64,000 bases of DNA, taken from contig CP121321.1 of NCBI GenBank assembly GCA_043585095.1, positions 2,480,001 through 2,544,000 of the forward strand, in the 5' to 3' direction. Below the pieces are notes generated by a model. That model saw only the letters and a program-made list of their open reading frames with translations, searched no databases and was not told where the DNA came from. Position numbers and translations under genes: made by a program. Every line of letters begins with the position of its first letter. Within the stretch, counting starts at the first letter, position 1. Positions 17,344 through 25,816 of the stretch are shown piece by piece. The stretch is from JANQIO01 sp043585095. GTDB taxonomy: Bacteria; Pseudomonadota; Gammaproteobacteria; Pseudomonadales; Halieaceae.

Positions 17344-19524
17344 CTAGAAGGTCAGGCGGATACCCGCTTCAATGGACTCGCCCGGCTCCGGCGCGAAGTT
17401 GCGCAAGAAAGACGTGCTCAGGCGGATTTCCTCGTCACCGATATTCTTCCACTTCACGAAGGCAAGTAGCTCGGTATTCGCCATCAAGGTCATGCGGTAG
17501 TCGACACCTGCATCCCAACGGGTGTAGCCATCGGTTTCAGTCTCGAAGTTACCGGCATTATCTTGATCGTCCGCGTTGATCACCCGAACGTAGGCACCGA
17601 AAGCGTCGCTGCGCCAGGACAGCTCACTGCCGATACGCATCGGCGGCAGACGTGGCACATCGCCGGCATCGTCAAACTCACCCACGGTGACGTCACCAAA
17701 CACGCCCAACGCCAGCTCTCCTCCGGCCAGATCCGCAAGGTGGAAGTCACTGTCGAATTCCACGCCATAGAAAACCGCGTCATCTTGCAGGTATTGATAT
17801 ACCGGCGTTTCGTCGATAAACGTCGAGGTGTTATCCAGAAAGATGTAATCCTGGAAGCTGTTGTAGTACACAGACAAGTTTGCAAACGAACGGTCACCCA
17901 GCCAGTTGAGCGAGGCGTCGAAGTTAAACGACACTTCCTCGTCCAAATTGCGGTCACCGATTTCGATGATGCCTGTGGCAACGTGCGTGACCAGCTCTTC
18001 ACCCGCATTCCCCAGGTTAGAGAACAGCTCTTCTGCAGCCGGCGCACGGGCGGAGCGACTGATAGAAAGCGATGTCGTCCAGTCTGGCGCAATCTGATAG
18101 AGGCCGGCTACAGAGAGACTGTAGGCGGTAAAGTCTTCCGCGCCCTGACCGTCGACATTCTCAGGATCGCGCTCGACGTAATCAACTCGACCACCCAGCT
18201 CAACCTGCCAGTCAGAGAGGTGCAGATCCTGCAGGAAGAACACACCGAACTCGGTGGACTCGGTTGGCACGAGATAGGCTTCATCGCCCACGGCAGAGAA
18301 ATCGTCGTCGCGCCACTGCAAGCCCAGAACGCTGTGGTTATCTGCGTTGCGAACCAGCTCCAAACGCCCTTCCCAGGTTTCACGATCAAACACCGTGCCG
18401 GTTTCAGCGCCTTCGAGTTCAGTGTGGTTGTAGTCGGTAAAGGTCAGGAAGCCGCGCGCCACATCGATAACGCCGGGAACCAGATCGTGCACATGCACTA
18501 GAGCGTCATAACGCTCCTGCTCCAGATCGATGCGCACGTTTTCTTCCTCTTCCGCCTCGTGATCATGATCTTCATCGTGATCATCGTGGTCTTCACCATG
18601 GTCGTCGCCATGATCGTCATGGTCTTCATCCCCGTGACCGTGTTCTTCTCCATGGTCGTGTTCGTGGGAACCCGCAGGAATACCGTAATTCGTCTCGAAG
18701 CGGTTGTAAGAAAGGCCAAAGAAGCCTTTTTCACCGAAGTGGTAGCTGGCGCCTAGCGTAATAGCGTCACTGTCGCCATCGGTGTTCTCGATGGAGCCAT
18801 CGCTGTTTTCCAGTTCTTCCTCTCCGTCTTCATCGTGCGGGATGCCTAACAGTTCTTCTTGTTGTTCAAGCGCGGCTTCGTCTATCGCCAGGCCGGGTAT
18901 GCTGAGGTCGTCAAAATCGCGGAGCGTGCCGCTCAGGTGGAAGGCAAACTTGCCGTTACCACCTTCCAAACGGCCCACGGTGGTGTCCATCTCGGGTGCA
19001 TCGTCGTAACGATATTCGATGCCGCCCTCGATGCCGTCGATAGCCTGGGTAGGGATGCGATTGTCCTGGATGTTGACTACACCACCGATAGCGCCGCCGC
19101 CGTAGAGCAAGGTGGCTGGGCCGCGAAGCACCTCGATGCTCTGCGCCAACATAGGTTCTGCTGACACAGCGTGATCCGGGCTCAGTGCCGATACATCAGC
19201 GCTGGCAATACCGTTTTGCAAAACGAATGAGCGCGGGCCTTGCTGGCCACGGATGACGGGGCGTCCGACGCCCGGACCGAATGTAGAGTTGGCGATACCG
19301 GGCATGTCACCCAGCGTTTCACCAATACTGCTAGCGACCATGCTATGCAGTTCTCTGCCGGTCAAAACCGTAACAGGCAGTGCAGATTCAGATACTTTCT
19401 TGTGAACGGGCACGGAAACAAGCACGTGCTCGATACGTTCAGGTTTGGGGGGGGCAGCCTGGGCTTGTTGTGCCATAGCCGCGCTCGCAGCAGCGACCAT
19501 CGCTGCCATCAATGACTTCTTCAT
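17344..19524 (-). CDS. TonB-dependent outer-membrane receptor, ZnuD-like, with His/Asp-rich loop
   Basis: A 726-aa receptor: signal peptide ending AQQAQA, a plug domain (LPVTVLTGRELH onward, with VLRGPATLLYGGGAIGGVVN) and a beta-barrel ending in aromatic F (IRLTF). Residues about 285-328 are an extremely His/Asp/Glu-rich stretch of HDHG/HDDH repeats, expected in an extracellular loop. ZnuD-type zinc receptors have such loops, so zinc uptake is the best guess; copper or nickel are alternatives. GGGAGT precedes the ATG. The next gene upstream encodes a small protein with CxxC and His residues, supporting a metal role. Confidence 0.9.
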   Translation of the reverse strand: MKKSLMAAMVAAASAAMAQQAQAAPPKPERIEHVLVSVPVHKKVSESALPVTVLTGRELHSMVASSIGETLGDMPGIANSTFGPGVGRPVIRGQQGPRSFVLQNGIASADVSALSPDHAVSAEPMLAQSIEVLRGPATLLYGGGAIGGVVNIQDNRIPTQAIDGIEGGIEYRYDDAPEMDTTVGRLEGGNGKFAFHLSGTLRDFDDLSIPGLAIDEAALEQQEELLGIPHDEDGEEELENSDGSIENTDGDSDAITLGASYHFGEKGFFGLSYNRFETNYGIPAGSHEHDHGEEHGHGDEDHDDHGDDHGEDHDDHDEDHDHEAEEEENVRIDLEQERYDALVHVHDLVPGVIDVARGFLTFTDYNHTELEGAETGTVFDRETWEGRLELVRNADNHSVLGLQWRDDDFSAVGDEAYLVPTESTEFGVFFLQDLHLSDWQVELGGRVDYVERDPENVDGQGAEDFTAYSLSVAGLYQIAPDWTTSLSISRSARAPAAEELFSNLGNAGEELVTHVATGIIEIGDRNLDEEVSFNFDASLNWLGDRSFANLSVYYNSFQDYIFLDNTSTFIDETPVYQYLQDDAVFYGVEFDSDFHLADLAGGELALGVFGDVTVGEFDDAGDVPRLPPMRIGSELSWRSDAFGAYVRVINADDQDNAGNFETETDGYTRWDAGVDYRMTLMANTELLAFVKWKNIGDEEIRLSTSFLRNFAPEPGESIEAGIRLTF

Positions 19525-19572
19525 GGGTAACTCCCGTTGTCTTTAACGAAAAAATTAAGGAAAGACGTGTGA

Positions 19573-19938
19573 TCAGGAGTTGTAAGGGGGGCCCCGTGCA
19601 GAACGGCGATAGTTGATGGAAACAGCAGCGGCAAGGATAGCCCCCACTGGAGTGACAACGCTGTCAGCTGAATCGACCGGAGCGGCCTTAGAAGCCACAT
19701 GGCCATTGCCCGAATCCAGCTGGCACTGGTGGCAATCCTGCCAGGCATCGACCTCCGCATGCACGTGAGTCGCCTGCAAGAGCTGGGCGCCCAGCAGCAC
19801 AACCAAGGATAGCGCTGCTATCCAGTGTTTGCGCTTGTGTACTGTTGCGTAGGAGACGAACATAACGGCGCAACTGTAAGGGATCATCACGATAAGGTCT
19901 AGCCAATTTACCAACTGAGGTGCTCTTCCTTGCAACAT
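19573..19938 (-). CDS. Small membrane-anchored metal-linked protein (DUF2946-like)
   Basis: Up to 121 aa; a shorter start at 19863 (ATG) is equally possible. It has a hydrophobic segment (WIAALSLVVLLGAQLL), then THVHAE and the CHQCQLDSGNG motif, and ends SARGPPYNS. A leader-like helix, His/Cys-rich centre and terminal RGPP are typical of small DUF2946-type proteins next to metal-responsive TonB receptors. It lies 48 nt upstream of the receptor on the same strand and is probably in its operon. Function unknown; periplasmic metal handling is inferred. The start is uncertain because no clear ribosome site is visible. Confidence 0.6.
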   Translation of the reverse strand: MLQGRAPQLVNWLDLIVMIPYSCAVMFVSYATVHKRKHWIAALSLVVLLGAQLLQATHVHAEVDAWQDCHQCQLDSGNGHVASKAAPVDSADSVVTPVGAILAAAVSINYRRSARGPPYNS

Positions 19939-20033
19939 GGCGAGCGCGCAGGCTCAGAAAGACCAGCCGTGCGGGGATAGCGAACTGTGTTTGCACAAGC
20001 TCGGGCCACTACGCCATGTTAAAGTTTCGAGCA

Positions 20034-20085
20034 TAACGTTCGGGCCTAACCTTCGGCCCTAACCTTCGACCCTAACGTTCGGGCA
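20034..20085. repeat. Four tandem 13-bp repeats in a divergent promoter region
   Basis: Units are TAACGTTCGGGCC, TAACCTTCGGCCC, TAACCTTCGACCC and TAACGTTCGGGCA, head to tail with no gaps. The array sits between the divergent metal-receptor operon and the NnrU gene, ending about 30 nt before the NnrU start. Confidence 0.8.
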
Positions 20086-20114
20086 TAAGAACGCGTCGAT
20101 AGACGGAGAAACCT

Positions 20115-20678
20115 ATGGAGATGTTGATAGCGGGTGTATTGATCTGGTCACTGCTTCATGTGGTGCCAGCGGGCTTGCAAGCGCAACGCCAGATTGCACT
20201 GGCACGACTGGGTGATGGTGGTTACAAAACGCTGTTCTCTGTGTTGATGCTCACTGCCCTGGCGCTAATCATTTTTGGCTGGCGAACTGCAACACCCAGC
20301 ACGGTTTATACCCCGCCGCTGGCGTTACGTGATGTGGCGATTGGGCTTAGCGTACTCGGGTTTGTGTTGATGGCAGCCGCCAACCGCCCCAGTCGGATTG
20401 GCAACGTTGTACGCCATCCTCAACTTACCGGGGTGTTGCTCTGGGCACTGGCACATTTGCTGGCCAACGGCGACAGCGCTTCGGTGGTGCTGTTTGGCAC
20501 GCTGGCGGTTTGGTGCGTGGTGATGATAGTACTGATTAATCGCCGCGACGGCCCCTGGGTTAAAGCCGCAGCCCCTTCCTGGCTACGAGAAATCGTCGGC
20601 ATCCTGATCGGGTTGGTCGTAGCAGCCCTGGTAATTTGGGGGCACCCCTGGATTGCCGGGGTGCCTGTGTTCTATTAA
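20115..20678 (+). CDS. NnrU family integral membrane protein
   Basis: A 187-aa protein that is almost entirely membrane helices (about six). It matches the NnrU family (also related to plant 15-cis-zeta-carotene isomerase): N-terminal SLLHVVPAGLQAQR, central RHPQLTGVLLWALAHLLANGD and a Trp-rich last helix. NnrU was first linked to nitrite/nitric oxide metabolism and probably binds heme; the exact role is not established. GGAGA lies just upstream of the ATG. No denitrification genes are in view. Confidence 0.88.
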   Translation: MEMLIAGVLIWSLLHVVPAGLQAQRQIALARLGDGGYKTLFSVLMLTALALIIFGWRTATPSTVYTPPLALRDVAIGLSVLGFVLMAAANRPSRIGNVVRHPQLTGVLLWALAHLLANGDSASVVLFGTLAVWCVVMIVLINRRDGPWVKAAAPSWLREIVGILIGLVVAALVIWGHPWIAGVPVFY

Positions 20679-20688
20679 GGGGCCAGAC

Positions 20689-20718
20689 CCATAAGAGTCA
20701 GGCCCATAAGAGTCAGGC
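20689..20718. repeat. Two 15-bp tandem repeats
   Basis: CCATAAGAGTCAGGC occurs twice in tandem just after the NnrU stop, preceded by GGGGCCAGAC. It lies between convergent genes and gives no obvious hairpin. Confidence 0.6.
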
Positions 20719-20753
20719 TCAATAGGTGCTTGAACCGCGTAGCCCAGCCAAAG

Positions 20754-22718
20754 CTACTGGGAGTCCAGAAGCGCTATGGATGCCCTGGGGTTCATTAAAC
20801 GAATCTCGCGGCTCTCCAGCTGCTGCACATCCGTCCCATCCAGTATCAGGGCTTTGAGCTCTGCGGTGCTCAAGCCTGGGTCCAGTGCCAGCAACTTACC
20901 GGCCAGATTCAACACCTGCGGTGATGCCATTGACGTGCCGCTGAGCTTCATGCGATTGCCGCCTGGCACGTCACTATCGACCTCAAAGCCATTGGCGTAC
21001 AAATCAACCTTGCCCAGGCTGGTAAAACTGGTTTCCTGACCAGCCTGATCGACTGCGCCTACCGTCAATACGTTGGGATACTCGTAACCCGAGGGATAGA
21101 ACTCGTCGAACTTGACGTCATTGTCTGAGTTGCCTGCGGAGGTAATGAACAGGATATCCGGCGCACCTTCAATAGCCGCTCGCAGCGCATCGTTGACGAT
21201 ATCGTAGTGCTGCCGCGCCAGTGCCTTGCGCTCTTCCGGCGTGTCACCCATGTTGTGCGCCTCTAAGGCCGCTTCAATGCCCGCCAGGCTGCCGCCCCAG
21301 CTCATGTTCACCGCGCGCACCTTGTTGGCTTTGAGGTAGTCGACCACCGCGACCATACCCTTGGCTTCGTGGCGGGTCAGCTCCAGGTCGGGTTTCTGCG
21401 GAATCATCTCGTGGCCAAAGGTCATACGAATCGTCATCAACCGGGCAAACGGATTGCCAGCCATGGAGATGCCTGCCACGTGGGTTCCGTGGGAGTAGTT
21501 ACTGTAGAGACTGATCGCCTCTATAAAGTCCTTTACGGCGGCTTGCTCCAGACCGCCAATCTCCTTGCGAAGCGCGCTCGCCTCTTCACTATCGACGGCG
21601 GCGGTTATATCGGCAAGGCCCTTGACCTGCCGCTCCATAACAGCCGCATCCGGGGCATCATCCTCAAACGGATATAGCAGCGCGGGCTCTGGATTCCAGT
21701 GTAAGGACCAACCGATGCCGTGAACGTCATCAATGAAGCCATTGCCGTCATCGTCTATGCCGTTGCCAGCGATTTCATCGGGGTTGCGCCACAAACGAGC
21801 TGCATCGTACAGCGCCAGATCGACACCGGAATCCCAAACCGCAATCAGCGCGGGCTCAGCGTCAGCGTCAGGCGACAGCACGGCATCCCGTTGCGCCCAG
21901 ATATCCGGCTTGTCGATTTTGTTGGCGGCGATGTAGTCGGTCAGCGCCGCGTTGACGGCGTCCTTCACCGGCAAATATGCGTCGACGCTAAAGGCCGTGC
22001 CCACCAATCGCGCCGCAATGTCATAACTCATCTCTCCACCGGTGTTTTCCAACACCGGTTCGACACCGGACTCAATGCTGCCCAGCACCAGGGCGCGAGT
22101 CAGGATTTCACTGCGCCCCTTAGCTTGCTTGATATTGTCCTGAACCGTGGCATAGGGCAGCTCGGCAAGTCGCATGGCCAGATAGTCAGCGACAAAGTCG
22201 GACGGCATGGTGGACCCAGCGAGCCTGGCTTTGGCGATAGCTTCGCCGGTAATGCCCATGGTAAGGCGATTGGCCTCTTTGGTTTCCAGTGCACGACGCT
22301 GCTCCAGCAGGTCCAGATAGTCCTGCCAGCGCCCTTCGACCAGGGCGACCGAGCCCAGGTCACCATAAAAGCCTTGCAGCGTGTTGTTGTCTTGAATGTC
22401 ATAGGCGGCGAGATCCGCCTCGATGTCATTCTTGAGTTGGGCGGCCAGAGACTCCAACACGGCACGGTTTTCGGGTTCATAGAGCGTGGTGGCCGGGATA
22501 TCGAGTTGATAGGTGTGCCGGGGAAGGTCGTCCTTGCGAGTGATCACCGTCTTCTCAGACACGGAGTCTGACCCTTGCGCAGAGTCGACCGGAGCGGCTT
22601 GCTGGCAACCGGAAAGCCCTAGCAAGCCACTAAGAGAAAGCAGCCCAATACAACGCAGCGCGATGCGTCCGCGTGTTCCCGGCGCCGCCCAGGCTTCTGG
22701 CCTAAAGAAAACTGACAT
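20754..22718 (-). CDS. Subtilisin-like (S8) serine protease lipoprotein
   Basis: A 654-aa exported protease. The signal ends LLGLSGCQQ, giving lipidated Cys38. The S8 triad is in order: Asp in AVWDSGVDLA (about 296), His in SHGTHVAGISMAGN (about 411) and Ser in SGTSMASPQV (about 596). A segment after the Asp block (GNGIDDDGNGFIDD) resembles a calcium-binding loop. Residues 60-280 form a large N-terminal region that I do not recognise; it may be a propeptide or regulatory domain. AGGAGA precedes the ATG at a good distance. Likely anchored in a membrane facing the periplasm. Confidence 0.9.
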   Translation of the reverse strand: MSVFFRPEAWAAPGTRGRIALRCIGLLSLSGLLGLSGCQQAAPVDSAQGSDSVSEKTVITRKDDLPRHTYQLDIPATTLYEPENRAVLESLAAQLKNDIEADLAAYDIQDNNTLQGFYGDLGSVALVEGRWQDYLDLLEQRRALETKEANRLTMGITGEAIAKARLAGSTMPSDFVADYLAMRLAELPYATVQDNIKQAKGRSEILTRALVLGSIESGVEPVLENTGGEMSYDIAARLVGTAFSVDAYLPVKDAVNAALTDYIAANKIDKPDIWAQRDAVLSPDADAEPALIAVWDSGVDLALYDAARLWRNPDEIAGNGIDDDGNGFIDDVHGIGWSLHWNPEPALLYPFEDDAPDAAVMERQVKGLADITAAVDSEEASALRKEIGGLEQAAVKDFIEAISLYSNYSHGTHVAGISMAGNPFARLMTIRMTFGHEMIPQKPDLELTRHEAKGMVAVVDYLKANKVRAVNMSWGGSLAGIEAALEAHNMGDTPEERKALARQHYDIVNDALRAAIEGAPDILFITSAGNSDNDVKFDEFYPSGYEYPNVLTVGAVDQAGQETSFTSLGKVDLYANGFEVDSDVPGGNRMKLSGTSMASPQVLNLAGKLLALDPGLSTAELKALILDGTDVQQLESREIRLMNPRASIALLDSQ

Positions 22719-22845
22719 GGTTCATCTCCTAACTGTTAATCGTCGCTACCGGCAACCTTAGGCAACCTGCTGCGCCCTACCCCTGCTACGCAGCGTAGGT
22801 AATAGCTGCACACGGGTAACGGCACCGGAAAAATGCAAAAAAATC

Positions 22846-22866
22846 ACTCAATCTTACATATTGAGT
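22846..22866. promoter_or_regulatory. Inverted repeat in AT-rich region upstream of leuA and the S8 protease
   Basis: ACTCAAT-N7-ATTGAGT is a perfect 7-bp inverted repeat in a markedly AT-rich patch (about 22830-22950) between divergent genes. It could be an operator for either gene. Confidence 0.45.
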
Positions 22867-22939
22867 TATTCTGACTATTATTTATCGAATTATTGGTGTT
22901 TATTTACCCATAAATGCGTAAATATTGGGAAATAAGCAA

Positions 22940-22967
22940 TTGATCACTCACTCAACCCATCTATACT
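22940..22967 (+). promoter_or_regulatory. Candidate leuA promoter
   Basis: TTGATC (22940-22945) and TATACT (22962-22967) are separated by 16 bp, placing the start of transcription about 30 nt before the leuA ATG. No Leu-rich leader peptide is visible, so classical attenuation is unlikely. Confidence 0.45.
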
Positions 22968-23003
22968 GCGCAGCATACTCAACTCATTCCACGGTTTATA
23001 GAC

Positions 23004-24671
23004 ATGACAGCCTTCACTCATCGCAAATATCCGGCGTACCAGCCGATAAAGATGAACACGCGGCGCTGGCCAGATGCCAGTATCGATGCCGCGCCCCAGT
23101 GGTGCAGCGTCGATTTGCGCGACGGCAATCAGGCATTGATAGAACCGATGACGGCGGCGCAGAAGTCGCGTCTGTATGACCAACTTATCAAAGTCGGGTT
23201 CAAAGAGATCGAAGTGGGCTTTCCGTCCGCTTCCACCCACGACTTCAATTTTGTTCGCGACCTGATCGACAACAATCGCATTCCTGACGACGTTACCTTG
23301 CAGGTGTTGACGCAGGCACGACCTGATCTGATCGAGAAAACGTTTGAAGCACTGAAAGGCGCCAAGCGCGCCATTCTGCATGTCTACAACTCCACATCTA
23401 CCGTGCAGCGCGACAAAGTCTTCAAGCAAGACAAAGCGGGAATTATTGATATCGCGGTCAAGGGCGCTCGCCTGGTTAAACAGCAGGCCATGACGCATCA
23501 GGGTACCGAGTGGATCTTTGAGTACTCTCCGGAAAGTTTTACCGGCACCGAGATCGATTACGCCATTGAAGTTTGCAACGCCGTAATTGATGTGTGGCAG
23601 CCCACGCCCGAGCACAAGTGCATCATCAACCTGCCCGCCACGGTAGAAATGAGCACCCCCAATATCTACGCGGATCAGATTGAATACTTCTGCAACCGCA
23701 TCAATCGTCGCGACTCGCTGTTGATCTCGACCCACACGCACAATGACCGCGGCTGCGCCGTTGCTGCGGCAGAGCTGGGCGTTATGGCCGGTGCAGATCG
23801 CGTCGAAGGCACGCTTTTCGGTAACGGCGAGCGCACCGGCAACATGGACATCCTCACCATGGCTATGAACCTGTATAGCCAGGGCGTTGATCCAATGCTC
23901 GACTTCGAACATATGGACGAAATTATTCAGACCTACAAGGACTGTACCCAAATGCCTGTTCATCCGCGACATCCCTACGCGGGCGAACTGGTGTTCACGG
24001 CATTCTCTGGCAGCCATCAGGATGCCATCAAGAAGTGTCTGGACTCACGCAGCGATGGCGAATTGTGGGAAGTGGCTTACCTGCCTATCGACCCAGCCGA
24101 CATCGGCCGTTCCTACCAGGAAGTGGTGCGTATCAACAGCCAATCCGGCAAAGGCGGCATAGCCTACGTGCTGGATAGGGATTACGGCCTGCAACTGCCA
24201 CGCTGGCTGCAGATTGACTTCTCGGCCGCCGTACAACGGCACGCGGAGAAAGTCGAATCTGAAGTGGCCCCAGAGGATATCTGGGAACTGTTTCAGGCCA
24301 CCTATTTCGAAGCCGGCCCCTGGGAGCTTGGCAACTATCAAGTCAACCGCGAAGACGGTGTCGATAAGCTGAAGGCTGACCTCGTAAAGGACGATATCAG
24401 CCACGCCTTGGCGGGCAGCGGCAGCGGTGTCGTCGAAGCCTTTATCAATGGCATTGAGGGCTTTATCGGCGAGCCGATTGTATTGGTAGAGTACTCTGAA
24501 CACGCACTCAGCCACTCCGCTGACGCGGAGGCTATCTGCTATATACAGCTGAACGTTGGCGGCGAGCGCGTCTGTGGTGTGGGCCGGTCGGGCGACATTA
24601 TTCAAGCCTCACTCGATGGCATTCTGGGCGCCATCAATCACGCGGTTGCTAAAGACGCCATCGCTGCGTAG
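23004..24671 (+). CDS. leuA: 2-isopropylmalate synthase (long form)
   Basis: A 555-aa enzyme condensing acetyl-CoA with 2-ketoisovalerate, the first step of leucine synthesis. The N-terminal TIM barrel has CSVDLRDGNQAL (catalytic Arg and metal Asp), the THTHNDRG metal ligands and the GNGERTGN motif. A C-terminal LeuA dimer/allosteric domain follows (about 430-555, with GVGRSGDIIQA). Length and start (KYPAYQPI..RRWP) match the longer LeuA type of actinobacteria and some proteobacteria rather than E. coli LeuA. No leuBCD nearby. The candidate promoter at 22940 suggests it is transcribed alone. Confidence 0.95.
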   Translation: MTAFTHRKYPAYQPIKMNTRRWPDASIDAAPQWCSVDLRDGNQALIEPMTAAQKSRLYDQLIKVGFKEIEVGFPSASTHDFNFVRDLIDNNRIPDDVTLQVLTQARPDLIEKTFEALKGAKRAILHVYNSTSTVQRDKVFKQDKAGIIDIAVKGARLVKQQAMTHQGTEWIFEYSPESFTGTEIDYAIEVCNAVIDVWQPTPEHKCIINLPATVEMSTPNIYADQIEYFCNRINRRDSLLISTHTHNDRGCAVAAAELGVMAGADRVEGTLFGNGERTGNMDILTMAMNLYSQGVDPMLDFEHMDEIIQTYKDCTQMPVHPRHPYAGELVFTAFSGSHQDAIKKCLDSRSDGELWEVAYLPIDPADIGRSYQEVVRINSQSGKGGIAYVLDRDYGLQLPRWLQIDFSAAVQRHAEKVESEVAPEDIWELFQATYFEAGPWELGNYQVNREDGVDKLKADLVKDDISHALAGSGSGVVEAFINGIEGFIGEPIVLVEYSEHALSHSADAEAICYIQLNVGGERVCGVGRSGDIIQASLDGILGAINHAVAKDAIAA

Positions 24672-24690
24672 GCATCGCTGCTGATGGGAT

Positions 24691-24720
24691 GCCTCTCCGG
24701 AGAGACCCGCCCTGAGAGGC
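24691..24720 (+). terminator. Possible terminator after leuA
   Basis: GCCTCTC (24691-24697) pairs with GAGAGGC (24714-24720) around a 16-nt loop and is followed by TTAGTTTT. The loop is long and the T-run short, so strength is uncertain. Confidence 0.45.
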
Positions 24721-24920
24721 TTAGTTTTGCAAAGCCACATTGAAGCGGCGGTCTGGTGAAAACCGCCCGAAAAGAGCTAGCCGCTCTGACCGCCAATCGC
24801 TGAAATAGTTTTTATCGCTTTTGGCAGTATTTCACTTACGTTACACAGGGTTTTGTCTAGTATTGACCTGTCAACGCTGGCAACAGCAATTCATCAATGC
24901 AGAGGTTATCGCGCTTTTTT

Positions 24921-25157
24921 ATGGCGAAAAAACTCCGACAAAAGACAGACGAAAAAATGCAACACAATCGAGAAAAGCAGCAGCGCGCCACCTTCGTAGA
25001 GGTAATCTCTAGCATACGGTTCGACAATACGCCGTCGGCCAATGAGTCGCCTAATGAAAGCCATTGGCCTGCACCGGGTTTCGCCGAAAACCGCTCGCTT
25101 CACACAGGCGTGGCCGCACCTGACGATTACAAGCAGGCCGAGCGCAGCAGCAACTAG
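24921..25157 (+). CDS. Possible small hypothetical protein
   Basis: 78 codons from ATG 24921 (an in-frame ATG at 24897 would add eight). The product begins MAKKLRQKTDEKMQHNREKQ, a charged Lys/Gln/Arg-rich helix, then becomes low in structure. No ribosome site is evident and I do not recognise it; chance is a real possibility. Confidence 0.25.
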   Translation: MAKKLRQKTDEKMQHNREKQQRATFVEVISSIRFDNTPSANESPNESHWPAPGFAENRSLHTGVAAPDDYKQAERSSN

Positions 25158-25297
25158 CACTCACTCGCTGTAGGCTTTCCAAACGGCGTATGTTGCCGGA
25201 ATTGCACCCTCTCCTTCTGGGTGAGATTCTGGAGGAGACACGTCGGCATAAGAGTTCTCCGCCGCTGGCGGCAGACTCACGCCGACCTGTCGCCGAC

Positions 25298-25678
25298 CTA
25301 GCCCCGACGCCGCCGCAGCAACCCTTTAATCTTGTCTGACAGCGTTTCGTATTTGAGATCGCTAAACTCGCCAGCATCCAAAAACACCCGGTCGCAGTTC
25401 GGGCAAACCTCTACCCAGATATGGGTTTGTTTTGCGTCCGTGACTTTATCCATGGGCACGTGACACACCGGACAAGCGATATCCTCGACCTTGTCAAATT
25501 GTTTGCCCATCGAGGGATGGCCGACATCTAAAAACGCCTCCACCATCCACTCGGACTTCATGGTCTGCAGCACTTCGCCCTCGACCAGCAGCCCATAACA
25601 TTCTGTGCAGCGTTCCAGGGTAATTTTGGGCCCGTAGCGCTTGGTTTCCATTGCGGCTGTGCATTTGGGGCATTCCAT
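25298..25678 (-). CDS. zf-TFIIB (zinc-ribbon) domain protein
   Basis: A 126-aa protein with two zinc ribbons: MECPKC..CTECYG near the N-terminus, and CPVC..CPNCDRVFLDAGE in the C-terminal half. The GVFLD-type loop after the last CxxC defines the zf-TFIIB family. These small proteins are common in bacteria and without known function. The C-terminus ends in a basic run (LLRRRRG). Start is the ATG at 25678. Confidence 0.85.
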   Translation of the reverse strand: MECPKCTAAMETKRYGPKITLERCTECYGLLVEGEVLQTMKSEWMVEAFLDVGHPSMGKQFDKVEDIACPVCHVPMDKVTDAKQTHIWVEVCPNCDRVFLDAGEFSDLKYETLSDKIKGLLRRRRG

Positions 25679-25816
25679 ACCGTTTTCCTGTTTTCAGCGA
25701 CAATATGCGCGCTTGCTCCGTAGCCTAACCCACACCGAGGCAGTCGTCAGCAACCTGCCTTATGGTAAACTCCCGCCGTTTTTTAGCCCCTCACTTTCGC
25801 GCAGGGAATCGTCGCA

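Larger units (their letters stand above)
24672..25297. other. 626-nt region with no confident gene
   Basis: Between leuA and the convergent zinc-ribbon gene. It holds the possible leuA terminator, a second hairpin (GGCGGT 24747-24752 with ACCGCC 24762-24767) and one weak ORF (listed separately). The overlapping minus-strand frames show no family signature. Confidence 0.5.

Noticed and set aside
18559..18756. Plus-strand ORF of hydrophobic residues inside the TonB receptor
   Set aside because: It is the complement of the His/Asp-rich repeat, which reads as Met/Ile/Val on the other strand. It looks like a membrane protein but is an artefact.
20641..20665. Hairpin GGCACCCC/GGGGTGCC
   Set aside because: It lies inside the NnrU coding end and has no T-run, so it is not called a terminator.
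25051..25377. 108-codon minus-strand ORF partly overlapping the zinc-ribbon gene
   Set aside because: Arg/Cys/Ser-rich product typical of a shadow frame, overlapping a confident gene in another frame.
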